Shown in pieces: positions 29,423-41,403 of a DNA stretch of 64,000 nt. Under the pieces are notes generated by a model, which saw nothing but the letters and a program-made list of their open reading frames with translations, did not search any database and was not told the DNA's origin. The DNA lies in contig JAWKTK010000003.1 of NCBI GenBank assembly GCA_041399205.1, positions 877,800 through 941,799 of the forward strand. The letters run 5' to 3'. This DNA comes from JAGQOZ01 sp041399205 (GTDB lineage Bacteria > Planctomycetota > Planctomycetia > Pirellulales > Pirellulaceae). The position numbers and the translations under genes are program-made. Position 1 is the stretch's first letter; each line of letters starts with the position of its first letter.

Positions 29423-29597
29423 CCGTGTCCTCGCTTTCTAGAAAAATCCAGGCACTTTTACTTGATCCGCGAAAAGGGTTCAAGCCAGATTCTACGGATT
29501 GTTCAACTCGGCTTGCCGGCTTTCGCATCGCAACAAGTTCTTTGCGGAGAAGTGCATCGCCGAGGCGACGATGACGATGACGATGACGACGACGATG

Positions 29598-30455
29598 CTA
29601 GTCTTGGTCTTGGCCGGTGTTCCAGAACAACTGATCATGTTGGGTTTGTGCCAAGCGAATCAGCATGATCTTTTGCATTGGCGAACCACTCGACGTAGCG
29701 AAGAAGGCGTGACCCAAACCGGCGGCTTCGGTGGTGGCGCCAATCATCAGCGTATGGCCGGGCATAAGCGCTGATTCGAACTGGAGATCGTCATAGACTT
29801 CGCGTTCCAGGCCTGTCTCAATTTGCCACGCGCCGTCACCGGGAATAAAGTGTTGCTGCATTTGTCCGTGATGGATTTCCGGAGTGATTTGGAGGCGAAT
29901 CATATTGTTCGGTTCGACAAAGCATCTTGCAGCCAGGCAGCATTGGGCGTTGGGCAAAGGTCTCCCAGAAACTCGACCCGACGCCACATTGTTGTGCAAG
30001 ACAATAAGTTCTTCTTGTGATTCGCCCGTCATGATGGGAATTCGCTGCAGATGCCGACAGCTGACTCGCCGCTGCTTCTGCATCACGTCCACTTCTTTGG
30101 CAATTCCGGCTTCAGAACTCCCTTGTTGAAAACGCCGGACCAATTCTTCGGGGACGTGAATCCCCACCACACCCACTCGGAATCCATTGGCCGCCAAGCG
30201 TTGTCGGACGTCGGCGTCGATCGACTGTTCGTCAACTTGGTTCCAAATGGCGTCTTGAATGTCAGGACGATTCGATGGCAACAGAATGGTCGTGATCGCA
30301 ATCATGACGCTGTCAGGCGGGATCCGAATTGCGGGCAATTCGGAAACTGGCTCTGGTTCTTCGTTCCACAATGAACAGCCCGCTAACAGTGTCAGCAGCA
30401 AGCTGGCGAACAGCTTCACGAAGTTTTGCGCGACGTCGTGGCGAAGTGTCTGCAT
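29598..30455 (-). CDS. Lipoprotein of unknown function
   Basis: 285 residues from the ATG at 30455. The leader NFVKLFASLLLTLLAGCSLW carries a lipobox LAGC; the frame is open for 65 codons further upstream but without a leader. The mature protein is mixed alpha/beta (RIPPDSVMIAITTILLP, ANGFRVGVVGIHVPEELV, MIRLQITPEIHHGQMQQHFI, LMPGHTLMIGATTEAAGLG). It resembles planctomycete proteins that carry a secretin- or TonB-short-domain-like fold, but I cannot assign one. A GAC/GAT microsatellite (29567-29597) abuts the stop codon. Confidence 0.6.
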   Translation of the reverse strand: MQTLRHDVAQNFVKLFASLLLTLLAGCSLWNEEPEPVSELPAIRIPPDSVMIAITTILLPSNRPDIQDAIWNQVDEQSIDADVRQRLAANGFRVGVVGIHVPEELVRRFQQGSSEAGIAKEVDVMQKQRRVSCRHLQRIPIMTGESQEELIVLHNNVASGRVSGRPLPNAQCCLAARCFVEPNNMIRLQITPEIHHGQMQQHFIPGDGAWQIETGLEREVYDDLQFESALMPGHTLMIGATTEAAGLGHAFFATSSGSPMQKIMLIRLAQTQHDQLFWNTGQDQD

Positions 30456-31010
30456 CAAATTCGAAACTCGGCTTTTCCAAAGGAACCAATCAAACTCGCG
30501 AAGCAACAGTACGGCCAGCGAACGGTAGTGCATTCGAATCACAGTGTCAATTTCAACTCGCCGGTTGGTCGCTGCTGGCATGTCACTGCTAGCGCTGGCA
30601 TGTTCCCGCGGATGGCAGACAAAAGCGGAGTGTGCAAGACGGCTGATCAAATGGTTGGTGAATCAGCAAGGAACCAGTTGTCTTGTATCCAGGGAAATGA
30701 CTGAAGATTTTGCCGGAACCGTTAGAATTGAGGAATCGTGAAAATCCGTATTGACCCATTCGAGCACATGGCATAATCTTCCGCCACATCAGTCAAAGCA
30801 TGGATGCGTTTGCGGCTGATGGAATGACACGAGTCTGCACTGGAGCGTTGCAAAACGTCTCTGCGGACCACGGAGCGACAGTTCGGCATGGAAGCTGATC
30901 TTTCGCTTCGCCCTTTAAAAACAATTCGGCCTGCACGTTCTTCCAACCGCTGTTGGTAGAGCCACTGGGTTGCGAATCCAATCGCTCCCGGACAAAGGAA
31001 TGGAGTCCTC
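30456..31010. other. Gene-poor region, possible small RNA
   Basis: No protein gene is convincing. The stretch 30770-31010, which ends in a plus-strand terminator with no plus-strand gene before it, can form local hairpins (for example GAGCGTT with AACGTCTC around 30843-30861). A small structured RNA reading toward the terminator is possible but matches no family I can recognise. Confidence 0.3.
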
Positions 31011-31052
31011 CGCCCCCCTAGGACCCTGAATTTGCCGGGGGCCTTTTTTTTG
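31011..31052 (+). terminator. Rho-independent terminator
   Basis: GCCCCC (about 31012-31018) can pair with GGGGGC (about 31037-31042) across a loop of roughly 19 bases, followed directly by a run of eight T (31044-31051). A competing hairpin, GTCCT with AGGAC inside the loop region, could form instead. The upstream plus-strand transcript is not a recognised gene. Confidence 0.55.
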
Positions 31053-31136
31053 CGCTGCTGGGAAACGCTTGGCTCGCTGGTCCACGCAATTCAGAACAAA
31101 TTGTTCTTCATAACAACAGCACATCCGCATGGAACG

Positions 31137-33803
31137 TCAGCACAAGATGCCGTCAACGACAACCGCTTGATTGATTTTTAAGTCGACGCGGTCCTCCAGC
31201 GGCGGCCCAATCACATTTGGCGTGGCGGCAATGACTTGCCCAGCGAATCGCAGCGGTACTTCCGGCGTCGTTGCTTCGGCACTGGCCATGCCAATTCTGG
31301 CAGCCGCAAATACTTGTTGTTGATTTCGTCGATATTGCAAGACGAACAAATCTTCGGCGATACGATGCAACGCATGGCAAGCGGCCTGCAGTAGGCCAGC
31401 ATTCTGCCATTGCTTGCGAATCTGGATCAACTGCTGATACCAATGCCACGTGGGCGAATGGACGTCGTTGTTCGCTGGAAAAACGGAATTGTGAAAAGCA
31501 GCTTCGTCAATCGGTGAAACAGCTCCCTGCCATTGATGCTGAGGGTATTCGGCCGCTCGACCTTTTTCCACGGCCTTGCGTAGCCGTTCGTCCTGAAAAT
31601 CGACAAAGAAGTGGAACGGCGCATCGGTCGACTCTTCTTCGCCCATGAAGATCAACGGAATACCCGGTGACAGAAACGCCAACGTCGCGGCTGCCATCTG
31701 CATATGAACCGAAGACAGGTGATGAATGCGTTTGCCGTGTGGGTGATTGCCTACGGAATCGTGATTCTGCAGTCCTATGACAAACGATTCCGCCGTGGTG
31801 TCTAATGGTGCGTCGGCATGGGCCGTTCGATCTTGGTGGCTGTGATACAAGTAGCCGTGACGCAGTGACAACTCGACGTCACTCAGCCCGTGATACGGCC
31901 GATAGGTGAGTGGTTGTTCAATGGTAGTGGCCGAATAGATGGAATGCATCAAGTCATCACACCAAATGGCGTCGAAACCGTGACCTCCGTCTTCTTGCGG
32001 TCGCAGCATGACGGGGTCATTGACGTTGGCTTCGGCAATCGCGTGTACAGGGCGACCCAGTTGGCGCGAACGATTCTTCAGCGCCGTGACAATGTCGGCC
32101 AAAATGGATCGATCACTATCATCGAAGAGGAAATGGACGGCGTCGAGTCGCAGTCCGTCAAAATGGAATTCGTCAATCCAATAGCATGCATTCTGGATGA
32201 TGAAGCGTCGTACATTCTTCGCATGCGGACCATCGTAGTCGAACGCCGAGCCCCACGGCGTGTGATGTCTTTTGGAAAAATACGGCGCTACGTCATTCAG
32301 GTAATTTCCTTCAGGGCCCAGATGGTTGTAGACCACATCCAGCAACACCGCCAAACCGCATGCGTGGCACGCATCAACCAGCTGCCGCAAGTCATCGGGC
32401 GAACCATAGGCGTGATTCGGAGCGAACAGGCCCACGCCATCGTAGCCCCAATTCCAACGACCCGGCGCTTCAGCCAAAGGCATTAGTTCCACAGCGGTCA
32501 CGCCCAATTCGACCAGCGCCGGCAGTCGCTGGATCGCTGCCTGATACGTGCCTTCGTTGGTAAACGCACCGACATGCATTTCATAAATGATCAAATCTTC
32601 TTTGCGAACACCGGACCAAGCTTGGTCTGTCCAGGGGAATTGATGCGAAGGCGGCATCACTTGTGACCATTCGTGGACCGAACCTGGTTGGAAACGCGCC
32701 GCTGGATCGGGACGCTGGTGCTTGTCGTTGATGCGTAACATGTATTGGTCGAACGGGCCGATGCGATCGAATTCGCCACTAAAATAGCCGTCGGTCGACT
32801 TGCTCAGCGCGAATGATTCCGACTGACCTTCTCGCCGAACAACAACTTCGACTGATTTCTTTTTCGGCGCCCAGATGCGGAAACGAGTGGTGTTGACCGA
32901 TATCGGCTCGGCCCCGATCGGTGACGTCGAATCCTGTTCTCCAGCGTCGGCGGGCGACGGACTCTCCAACAATTCAAACCAGCGACATCCTTCCAGTACG
33001 CCGCTGGTTGCCGGTTGTGTAGCCAGAAACAATCGATTCTGCCAACCGTGTTCCTGATGAAATCGGAACACGCGTTGCGCCAAATCGCGGTCCGCATTGG
33101 CAACCAGGATGGCTCGAAAGCCAGCGGTTAACGCCGCCCAATCGTTCCCGGTATCTCCGGCAAAGAGAATCGATTCGCGAGGAACCGCCTGTCCGTCGGT
33201 CGACAAGTGGTCGGCCAGCCAGATCAGCGCTGTTGCCTTGCTGGTGTCCGCCGGAAGCACGTCGATCAAGCCTTCGCCCGTGATCGGATCCAGGCTGTGA
33301 ATGACTTGAAACGGTGCATTCGCGGATCGCAGGTGCGACTGGATGGACGTGCACACCTCTTCTAATTCAACAGCGCCGGCGTAATAGCTCCGTTTGAATT
33401 CGCCCTGCTTCTCTGGTTCTTGCAATCGCAGGGACGTTCGTGCCAGAACCTCTTGAAGGACGTCGTCCGCTTGAGATATTTTCCAGTTGAGACAACGTTG
33501 TGTCAGCGCTTGACGATATTCCAGGTTCGGCTGCCACTCGCCATTGGCTGATTGATAGATAGACGAGCCAACATCGCAGATCAACATTTGAGGCATCGGC
33601 AAGTTGTATTGCTGAATTGCGTTCTCCACCGACGCCAAATGTCTGCCCGTCACAAAAATCAGCGGGATAGGACTCGCTTGCAAGTGAGTGCTCAACAACG
33701 CCAAGTCTCGTTGGTTTTGGACGTTGTTATCCAGTGGAATAAATGTGCCGTCGAGGTCGGTGGCTAGAATTCGATCGATTGTTTTTTGCTGCATTGGATT
33801 CAT
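31137..33803 (-). CDS. Fusion: HAD phosphatase (sucrose-phosphatase type) + malto-oligosyltrehalose trehalohydrolase (GH13)
   Basis: 888 residues, unbroken, starting at 33803 (a second ATG lies at 33794). Residues 1 to about 270 are a HAD-IIB phosphatase of the sucrose-6-phosphate phosphatase type: DLDGTFIP (DxDxT), IFVTGRHLASVE and AGDTGNDWAAL. From about 300 a CBM48/E-set domain (RFRIWAPKKKSVEVVVRR) leads into a GH13 barrel like TreZ: IYEMHVGAFTNEGTY, LMPLAEAPGRWNWGYDGVG, DVVYNHLGPEGNY, nucleophile FDGLRLDAVHF, acid/base HAIAEANVND and QNHDSVGNH. TreZ releases trehalose from maltooligosyl-trehalose. Divergent neighbour of sucrose-phosphate synthase, which fits a shared sucrose/glucan/trehalose pathway. 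The fusion of the two enzymes is unusual. Confidence 0.87.
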   Translation of the reverse strand: MNPMQQKTIDRILATDLDGTFIPLDNNVQNQRDLALLSTHLQASPIPLIFVTGRHLASVENAIQQYNLPMPQMLICDVGSSIYQSANGEWQPNLEYRQALTQRCLNWKISQADDVLQEVLARTSLRLQEPEKQGEFKRSYYAGAVELEEVCTSIQSHLRSANAPFQVIHSLDPITGEGLIDVLPADTSKATALIWLADHLSTDGQAVPRESILFAGDTGNDWAALTAGFRAILVANADRDLAQRVFRFHQEHGWQNRLFLATQPATSGVLEGCRWFELLESPSPADAGEQDSTSPIGAEPISVNTTRFRIWAPKKKSVEVVVRREGQSESFALSKSTDGYFSGEFDRIGPFDQYMLRINDKHQRPDPAARFQPGSVHEWSQVMPPSHQFPWTDQAWSGVRKEDLIIYEMHVGAFTNEGTYQAAIQRLPALVELGVTAVELMPLAEAPGRWNWGYDGVGLFAPNHAYGSPDDLRQLVDACHACGLAVLLDVVYNHLGPEGNYLNDVAPYFSKRHHTPWGSAFDYDGPHAKNVRRFIIQNACYWIDEFHFDGLRLDAVHFLFDDSDRSILADIVTALKNRSRQLGRPVHAIAEANVNDPVMLRPQEDGGHGFDAIWCDDLMHSIYSATTIEQPLTYRPYHGLSDVELSLRHGYLYHSHQDRTAHADAPLDTTAESFVIGLQNHDSVGNHPHGKRIHHLSSVHMQMAAATLAFLSPGIPLIFMGEEESTDAPFHFFVDFQDERLRKAVEKGRAAEYPQHQWQGAVSPIDEAAFHNSVFPANNDVHSPTWHWYQQLIQIRKQWQNAGLLQAACHALHRIAEDLFVLQYRRNQQQVFAAARIGMASAEATTPEVPLRFAGQVIAATPNVIGPPLEDRVDLKINQAVVVDGILC

Positions 33804-33888
33804 GTCAAACTAGGATACCGATTTCCTTCAAACCAGATAGGGGCAACGGATCATACAGTCGACGGTGGTAGAATTGCAGCGATCCTGC

Positions 33889-33894
33889 TATAAT
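33889..33894 (+). promoter_or_regulatory. Possible -10 box for the sucrose operon
   Basis: TATAAT in the 227-bp gap between the divergent trehalohydrolase-fusion and sucrose-phosphate synthase genes, reading toward the latter. No good -35 hexamer stands at 16-18 bp, so this rests on the -10 match alone. Confidence 0.35.
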
Positions 33895-34030
33895 CTGCGC
33901 ACATGTGTCATCTGAAACTACATTCCGGTCGAATTGCACCGGATTCTTGGCGAGCATTCCCATTCTGCGCTCGCATTCCTCATTCATGTCGACATATTCT
34001 CACATCGCGAACGATTGGTTCGAAGGAAAA

Positions 34031-36170
34031 ATGAGCAAACAGACAAACGAAAACGGGTTGCGTATTGCGCTAATCAGTCTACACGGATTAATTCGTGCGG
34101 ACGAACCAGAACTAGGACGAGACGCCGATACGGGTGGTCAGATCAAGTATGTGTTGGAACTGGCGGCCGAGCTAGACCGGCACGATGACGTGCGTATGGT
34201 TGAACTGTTCACTCGGCAAATCATTGATGATCGAGTGGGTCCGGCGTATTCACAAGTGGAGGAACCAATTTCGGGCAGTGCCAAGATTGTTCGTCTGCCA
34301 TTTGGGCCGAAACGCTACATCAAGAAAGAAGGCCTGTGGCCGATTGTGGATATCTTCGTCGATCAGGCACTCAGCTATTTCAAACGAACCGGGCTGCCCG
34401 ATTTGATTCACGGTCACTATGCCGATGGAGGTTATGCTGGCGCCCAGTTGGCTCGGCTGCTGGGCATTCCGTTCGCCTTTACGGGGCATTCGTTGGGACG
34501 AGTGAAACGGGAGCGGATGGCAACGGGCAAGACGCCGGTGGAAGAATTGGATCGCAAATATCGATTTGGTTCGCGAATTGAAGCCGAAGAGATCTCGCTG
34601 GAAACGGCGTCGTTAGTGGTGGCCAGCACGTATCAGGAAGTGGAAGATCAGTACCAGAAATATCATCACTACGTACCCGATCGCATGGAAGTGATTCCGC
34701 CGGGTGTGGATCTAACCGCGTTTCATCCTGCTTCCGATGCTGACAGCGCAGACGACGCGGCGTCGCTGTTGGAGCCGTTTTTTCGCGATTCGTCCAAGCC
34801 CATCATCCTGACGATGGCCAGGCCTGACGCCAGAAAAAATCTGGAAATGTTGGTTCGCGTTTATGGCGAAAGTAGCGAACTGCAAGCACTGGCCAACCTG
34901 GTTGTCGTCATGGGAACTCGAGATGATCTGCGCGAATTAGCATCGGCGCAGCGAAAGATCTTGTTGAACGTGCTGACGTTGATTGACGTTTACAACTTGT
35001 ACGGCAAGGTAGCCTATCCCAAGCAGCACGCGCCACACGACGTTCCGGCGTTGTATCGCTTGGCCGCCAAATTGAAAGGTGTCTTTATCAACCCGGCGTT
35101 AACAGAACCGTTTGGACTAACGCTGTTAGAAGCGGCTGCCAGTGGCGTTCCCATTGTGGCCACCAACGATGGTGGTCCGCGAGACATCATTGCGAACTGC
35201 CAGAACGGACTGTTGGTAGACCCATTGAATCCCGAAATGATGGAACAGGCCTTGCTGCGAGTTCTCACGCAGAAGGACGAATGGCAAGACTGGTCTGATT
35301 CGGGTACCAAGGGAGCTCGAGAATACTATTCGTGGAATCGACACGTCCATCGTTATTTGCGAGACGTCAAAGAAATCCTTTCGCATGAACGACCACCGGC
35401 ACTGGCTACCAGTACTACACGTCGTTTGCCCGAATTCGATCGTTTGATTATCACGGACTTGGACAACACATTAACAGGTGACGATGAAGGATTGCGAGAA
35501 TTTATTGACCTAATCTCACAGAACAAACATGTTGGATTTGGTATTGCTACTGGTAGAAAATTAGATGATGCCCTGCAATTGGTCGAAGAATTAGGACTTC
35601 CGATTCCGGACCTATTGAACACGTCCGTCGGTACGGCAATTCACTACGGCGCCAAGCTGCACCCAGATCACAGTTGGCGGCAACAAATCAATCACCAGTG
35701 GAATGCCCAAGGCGTGCATGAAGTGTTAGACAGCCTTCCTGGCCTTTTTCCTCAGCCGGCGGAAAAGCAAGACGAATTCAAAATCAGTTACGAACTAGAT
35801 CCGAAAATCGCGCCCAAAATTTCAACCATTAAGAAAAAGCTGCGCGAAGCTGGCTTGCAGGTGAAAGTGATTCTATCCTTGAAGATGTTTCTGGATATTG
35901 TACCGGTTCGAGCAGGAAGTGGGCTTTCCATGCGGCATTTTCTGTACAAATGGGGTTTTTCGCCCGAACAAGTTCTGGTCGCAGGCGACTCGGGAAATGA
36001 CGAAGAAATGCTAAAAGGGCGCACACTTGGAGTGGTTGTAGGGAACCACGGTCCAGAACTAGAAAAGCTCCGGAAACTACCTCGCATCTATTTTGCGGAA
36101 GCCTGCCACGCGCGCGGTATTATTGAAGGCATTCACTACTATCATTTTTTGGATAACATCGTAATTCCCA

Positions 36171-36187
<17 letters not shown>
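34031..36187 (+). CDS. Sucrose-phosphate synthase with C-terminal HAD phosphatase domain
   Basis: 718 residues from the ATG at 34031, preceded by GAAGGAAAA; the open frame extends upstream without coding character. The N-terminal GT4 glycosyltransferase uses UDP-glucose and fructose-6-phosphate: HGLIRADEPELGRDADTGGQ, HGHYADGGYAGAQLA, FTGHSLGRVKRERM, and the E-x7-E motif EPFGLTLLEAAASGVP. From about residue 470 it has a HAD-IIB domain with ITDLDNTLTGDD and AGDSGNDEEM, both catalytic motifs intact, so the protein may make and dephosphorylate sucrose-6-phosphate. Its last 17 bases overlap the amylosucrase gene, indicating an operon. Such SPS/SPP-amylosucrase pairs are known from planctomycetes. 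Confidence 0.9.
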
Positions 36188-38138
<1,951 letters not shown>

Positions 38139-38178
38139 CCAGGCACCGTTGGGTTGGTGTGCCGCAACGTTTCGTTGT

Positions 38179-39802
38179 TCAGTATGCTGTCGTTTCGTCA
38201 TGCCGATCAGGTTGTTGTCTTTCCTCTACGATGTCAGAGTCGGTTGAACAGACTCCTAATTCTGTGAGCGTTTGGAGTACTTCGTCCATCTGCAGCGGGC
38301 TGTGGATCACACCGTCCACCAAGGAATAGCGCGGTAGAAGGTCCGGAACGAGTTCAGCTTGGTCCGCGGAAATCACAAACGTCACATCCGGTGTCGCTCG
38401 TTTCATCACCTGCAGCAAAACATAGCGCTAGTGGGTACCAAATTGGCTCCTGCAATCACCACGTCGTACGGTTGTTGGAAATAGCGAAACAGTCCTTCGT
38501 CGCCGCTACTGGCTGTATCTACCGCGTGACCCATGCGTCGCAACAACGCGCTCAACGGACCTCGGCGATCCGGCTGATGATCCACATGAAGAATGCGACG
38601 CGGACACGGTCCGAATGGTGCGTTCTCCGCTGGTTGGCTTATGGGAAGGCAAACCGTGATTTCCAGACCTTCTGACGAATTCTGGTAACCTCTACGGTGC
38701 CAGCATGTGATTCGATAATACGCTGACAAATGCAGAGCCCCAATCCCGATCCGTCAGTCTTTCCCGATACAAAAGGTTCAAAAACACGTTCGACCAGTTC
38801 GCCAGCAATCCCAGGCCCCGTGTCGCGCAGTCGGACGCAAACGCGGTCATCTTGCTGCTTCAAATGAATGGAAACGGTACCACCCGTCGGCATGGCGTCC
38901 ATTGAATTCGACGTCAAATTGAGAAACGCTTGCGTCAATTCTCCTGCGTTCCCATAGATATCGGGAACGTCGTCCAGATCAGCCGCAAATGAGATGGCAG
39001 TCTTGGAATGCGGCTTCCAGCACATTGGGATGGCCATGTCAGGAAGCTGCGAAAGGAGTGTCTTCAGTGAAATCCAGCGGCCCGGATGCCGACATCGAAT
39101 TGGAATAGACTTGCTTCAGATTCTTCAGCAACAACAAACCATTCGCAGACGAAGTTTCCAATAGCGAAACATACTCGTCCAATTCCGCCGGCAAGTCTTG
39201 GATGCTGGTCATCAAGTCCACTACGCTAAATACCGGCATTAACGAGTTGCTAATGTCATGAAGCACGCCCAAGACCACTTCACTGACCATCGCCAAGGGT
39301 GCTCGTTGCGACAAGCGACCTTCTTGTAGCTCCAAACGTTGCAGCATCACTTCGTATTTACCAATCGCGGACTGAAGCGGCTGGTCCTGGACGACGGTGT
39401 CGTCAGCCCGGTGCGGTTGAGGCAATTCGCGTTGCAAACCAATGAAGTGAGTGATGACGCCTTCGAATTCTTCAGCGGTCGAATAATCCATTCCAATTGA
39501 AACGGTGTACCATCGCGTTTGTAGTTGGTCGTTTGACCTATGAATTCGTCTCCCTGTGATAACGTTTGCCGCAGTCGTTGCAACGTACTGCGGTCGGTCT
39601 TGGGCCCGTGCAAAATACGAGGTGTCTTGCCCAGGATTTCGCTGAGCGAATAACCTGTCATCCGAGCAAACGCGGTGTTCGCGTATAATATCTGCGGTCC
39701 CGGAAAGTCCAGTTCCGCCGTGGTGACCAAGATCGAATCAACGGCATAGGCTGCCGCAAGTTCGATGAGGTCATGACGAACATATTGGACGGTTCGAGAC
39801 AT
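38179..39802 (-). pseudogene. PAS histidine kinase with C-terminal receiver-like domain, frameshifted
   Basis: Read from the ATG at 39802 through about four frame changes, the order is as follows. A PAS domain (ILYANTAFARMTGYSLSEIL, YKRDGTPFQLEW) comes first, then a dimerisation helix with the likely phospho-His in VLGVLHDISNSLMPV. An ATPase domain follows (N box AFLNLTSNSMDAM, G1 RLRDTGPGI, G2 DGSGLGLCICQRIIE), then a receiver-like domain (RRILHVDHQPDRR ... YDVVIAGANLVP) ending at 38179. The receiver seems degenerate: the usual acidic pair is DH, and the phospho-acceptor Asp position reads Gly. Breaks fall near 39480, 39040, 38660 and 38415. A cytoplasmic sensor kinase; its signal and partner are unknown. 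Three copies of a 10-bp repeat stand just upstream (39821-39850). Confidence 0.65.
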
Positions 39803-39961
39803 CGCGGGAAGGAGGCTGGTAGGAAGGAGCAGGAAGGAGCAGGAAGGAGCAAATCGCCAAGCAAGGTCCATTCGCAATGGTTCTATCAGCGTAGCGGTTG
39901 CCTGATGGTAAAGCAAACAATTCTTATGCTTTTCCCAACAGAACAGCGGTAGTCAATTCAA

Positions 39962-40426
39962 ATGCAACGCCTTTCGTCAAAACTCACCGTGGTCTACAAG
40001 CAGGGCATTCGAGCGGTCCTGGTAATCGCCATCGCGGCACTTGTGATTGTGATTTATGTTAATACGGCAAGCCGAAACCCAGCCGATATCATCCGCTGGC
40101 TGATCGTGTTCACCTTGGCGTGGGCAACACAAAGATTGTGTGTTGGAAACCCTATCGACGAGGTGTGGGATGCTGGCCACATTCTCATATGCACAAATGG
40201 TCGACAATCGCATCGATTACCTATCTCGGAAATTGCCAATGTTGGGTATGACGTGATGTTGTCACCGCCCAAGATGTCACTGGATCTGGTCCGTGATTCG
40301 CCATTCGGGAGTCGAATAGAATTCATATAGCCGTGGTGGACGTTCCTGTTTCAAAAGCACGCCCAGCAACTGGCAGAAGATTTGATGCGAAGAAGAGATT
40401 TGGCAAACGCGTTGAACAAACGTTAG
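39962..40426 (+). CDS. Hypothetical membrane protein (one frameshift)
   Basis: The frame from 39962 to 40330 encodes a basic N-terminus, two closely spaced hydrophobic segments (AVLVIAIAALVIVIYV and LIVFTLAWATQRLCV) and a soluble beta-like part (AGHILICTNGRQSHRLPISE). A frame change near 40330 continues into FQKHAQQLAEDLMRRRDLAN and ends ALNKR at 40426, a natural-looking helical end. About 154 residues. Resembles small planctomycete proteins with a PH-like domain after two membrane helices; function unknown. Confidence 0.5.
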
Positions 40427-40468
40427 TCAGCGCGGATGCGTTTGAATCGAATGAAGGCTCGCCGAATT

Positions 40469-41311
40469 CTACGCGGCCGCGAAGTTCGGACGTGCCTTTG
40501 CTTCTGGCAGGCATAACAAATCAAAATGTTCCCACTGATGAACGTTGTTTTCGTCAATGCGTTCGGCGGGCTGTTCCGTTTCGCCAATCAAGCGGAAGCA
40601 GCGGTATTTCATTTCGGCCAAGCGACTCAGAAACTGCTGACGATCCGTTCGCTTGAGCAATTTGAAGATTTCCGTTTTCAGTACCGGACGAAATTCAGCC
40701 AACAGCGGGCGCAGCGATTCCACGACGACCGGGTCATAGCCTTCCGCGTCGACTTTGATATAGCGTAGCTTGGGTAAGGACTCCGCATGCCTGGTGCGCA
40801 GAAACGTATCCAGATTGCGACCTTGGACGGTCAACGTAAACGCATGGCCATGCTTCCAGCGACTGACGCCTTCATGGCGACCGCCATTGCAGAATCCGGG
40901 ATCGGAATATTCAAATTCAATTGGCCCATCGGTTAGCGTCGCGGCAAACGCGTAAGGAACGATATGGGTCTTGTCTTGGTTCAGTCCTGCGTTCTGCTGG
41001 AGCACTCGAAAAACATACGGGTTCGGTTCGAACGCAAACACTCGACCGGTTCGCCCAGCCGCCAACGCTATGGGCAAGGTGCTGTCGCCCGAATGAGCAC
41101 CAATGTCAATTGCCACGTCTCCGGGATTGATGAACTCTCGCAGCGAATCCACTGCCTGCTGCTGAATCTGCTTGGGCGTATCCTTCGGATGCAGCCATTG
41201 CGCGTATTCCACGACGCCGTCCTGGGGAAGGTGAAAGGTTTCCAACCGAGTGTCATATTCTCGCGACTTTGGTTTGAGACCTAATAGGTGGAAAAAACTT
41301 CGAAGTTTCAT
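40469..41311 (-). CDS. FkbM family methyltransferase
   Basis: 280 residues from the ATG at 41311 (MKLRSFFHLLGLKPK); the frame is open to 41446 but those codons run into the neighbouring gene. SAM-binding motif I VAIDIGAHSGDSTLPIALA, then VFAFEPNPYVFRVLQQN, and the FkbM signature RYIKVDAEGYDPVVVESL. This family O-methylates sugars or small molecules and is often found with surface polysaccharide genes. It follows the NAD-dependent epimerase on the same strand (gap about 92 bp), which supports a glycan role. Confidence 0.82.
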   Translation of the reverse strand: MKLRSFFHLLGLKPKSREYDTRLETFHLPQDGVVEYAQWLHPKDTPKQIQQQAVDSLREFINPGDVAIDIGAHSGDSTLPIALAAGRTGRVFAFEPNPYVFRVLQQNAGLNQDKTHIVPYAFAATLTDGPIEFEYSDPGFCNGGRHEGVSRWKHGHAFTLTVQGRNLDTFLRTRHAESLPKLRYIKVDAEGYDPVVVESLRPLLAEFRPVLKTEIFKLLKRTDRQQFLSRLAEMKYRCFRLIGETEQPAERIDENNVHQWEHFDLLCLPEAKARPNFAAA

Positions 41312-41403
41312 GACAATTCGTTTTCTAATTTTGTGTTCGAACAAGCTTCCAAGTCGTTGCGAACCGTCGTCCAAATCGAACCGGACGCAATCGGATGGTG
41401 GTG

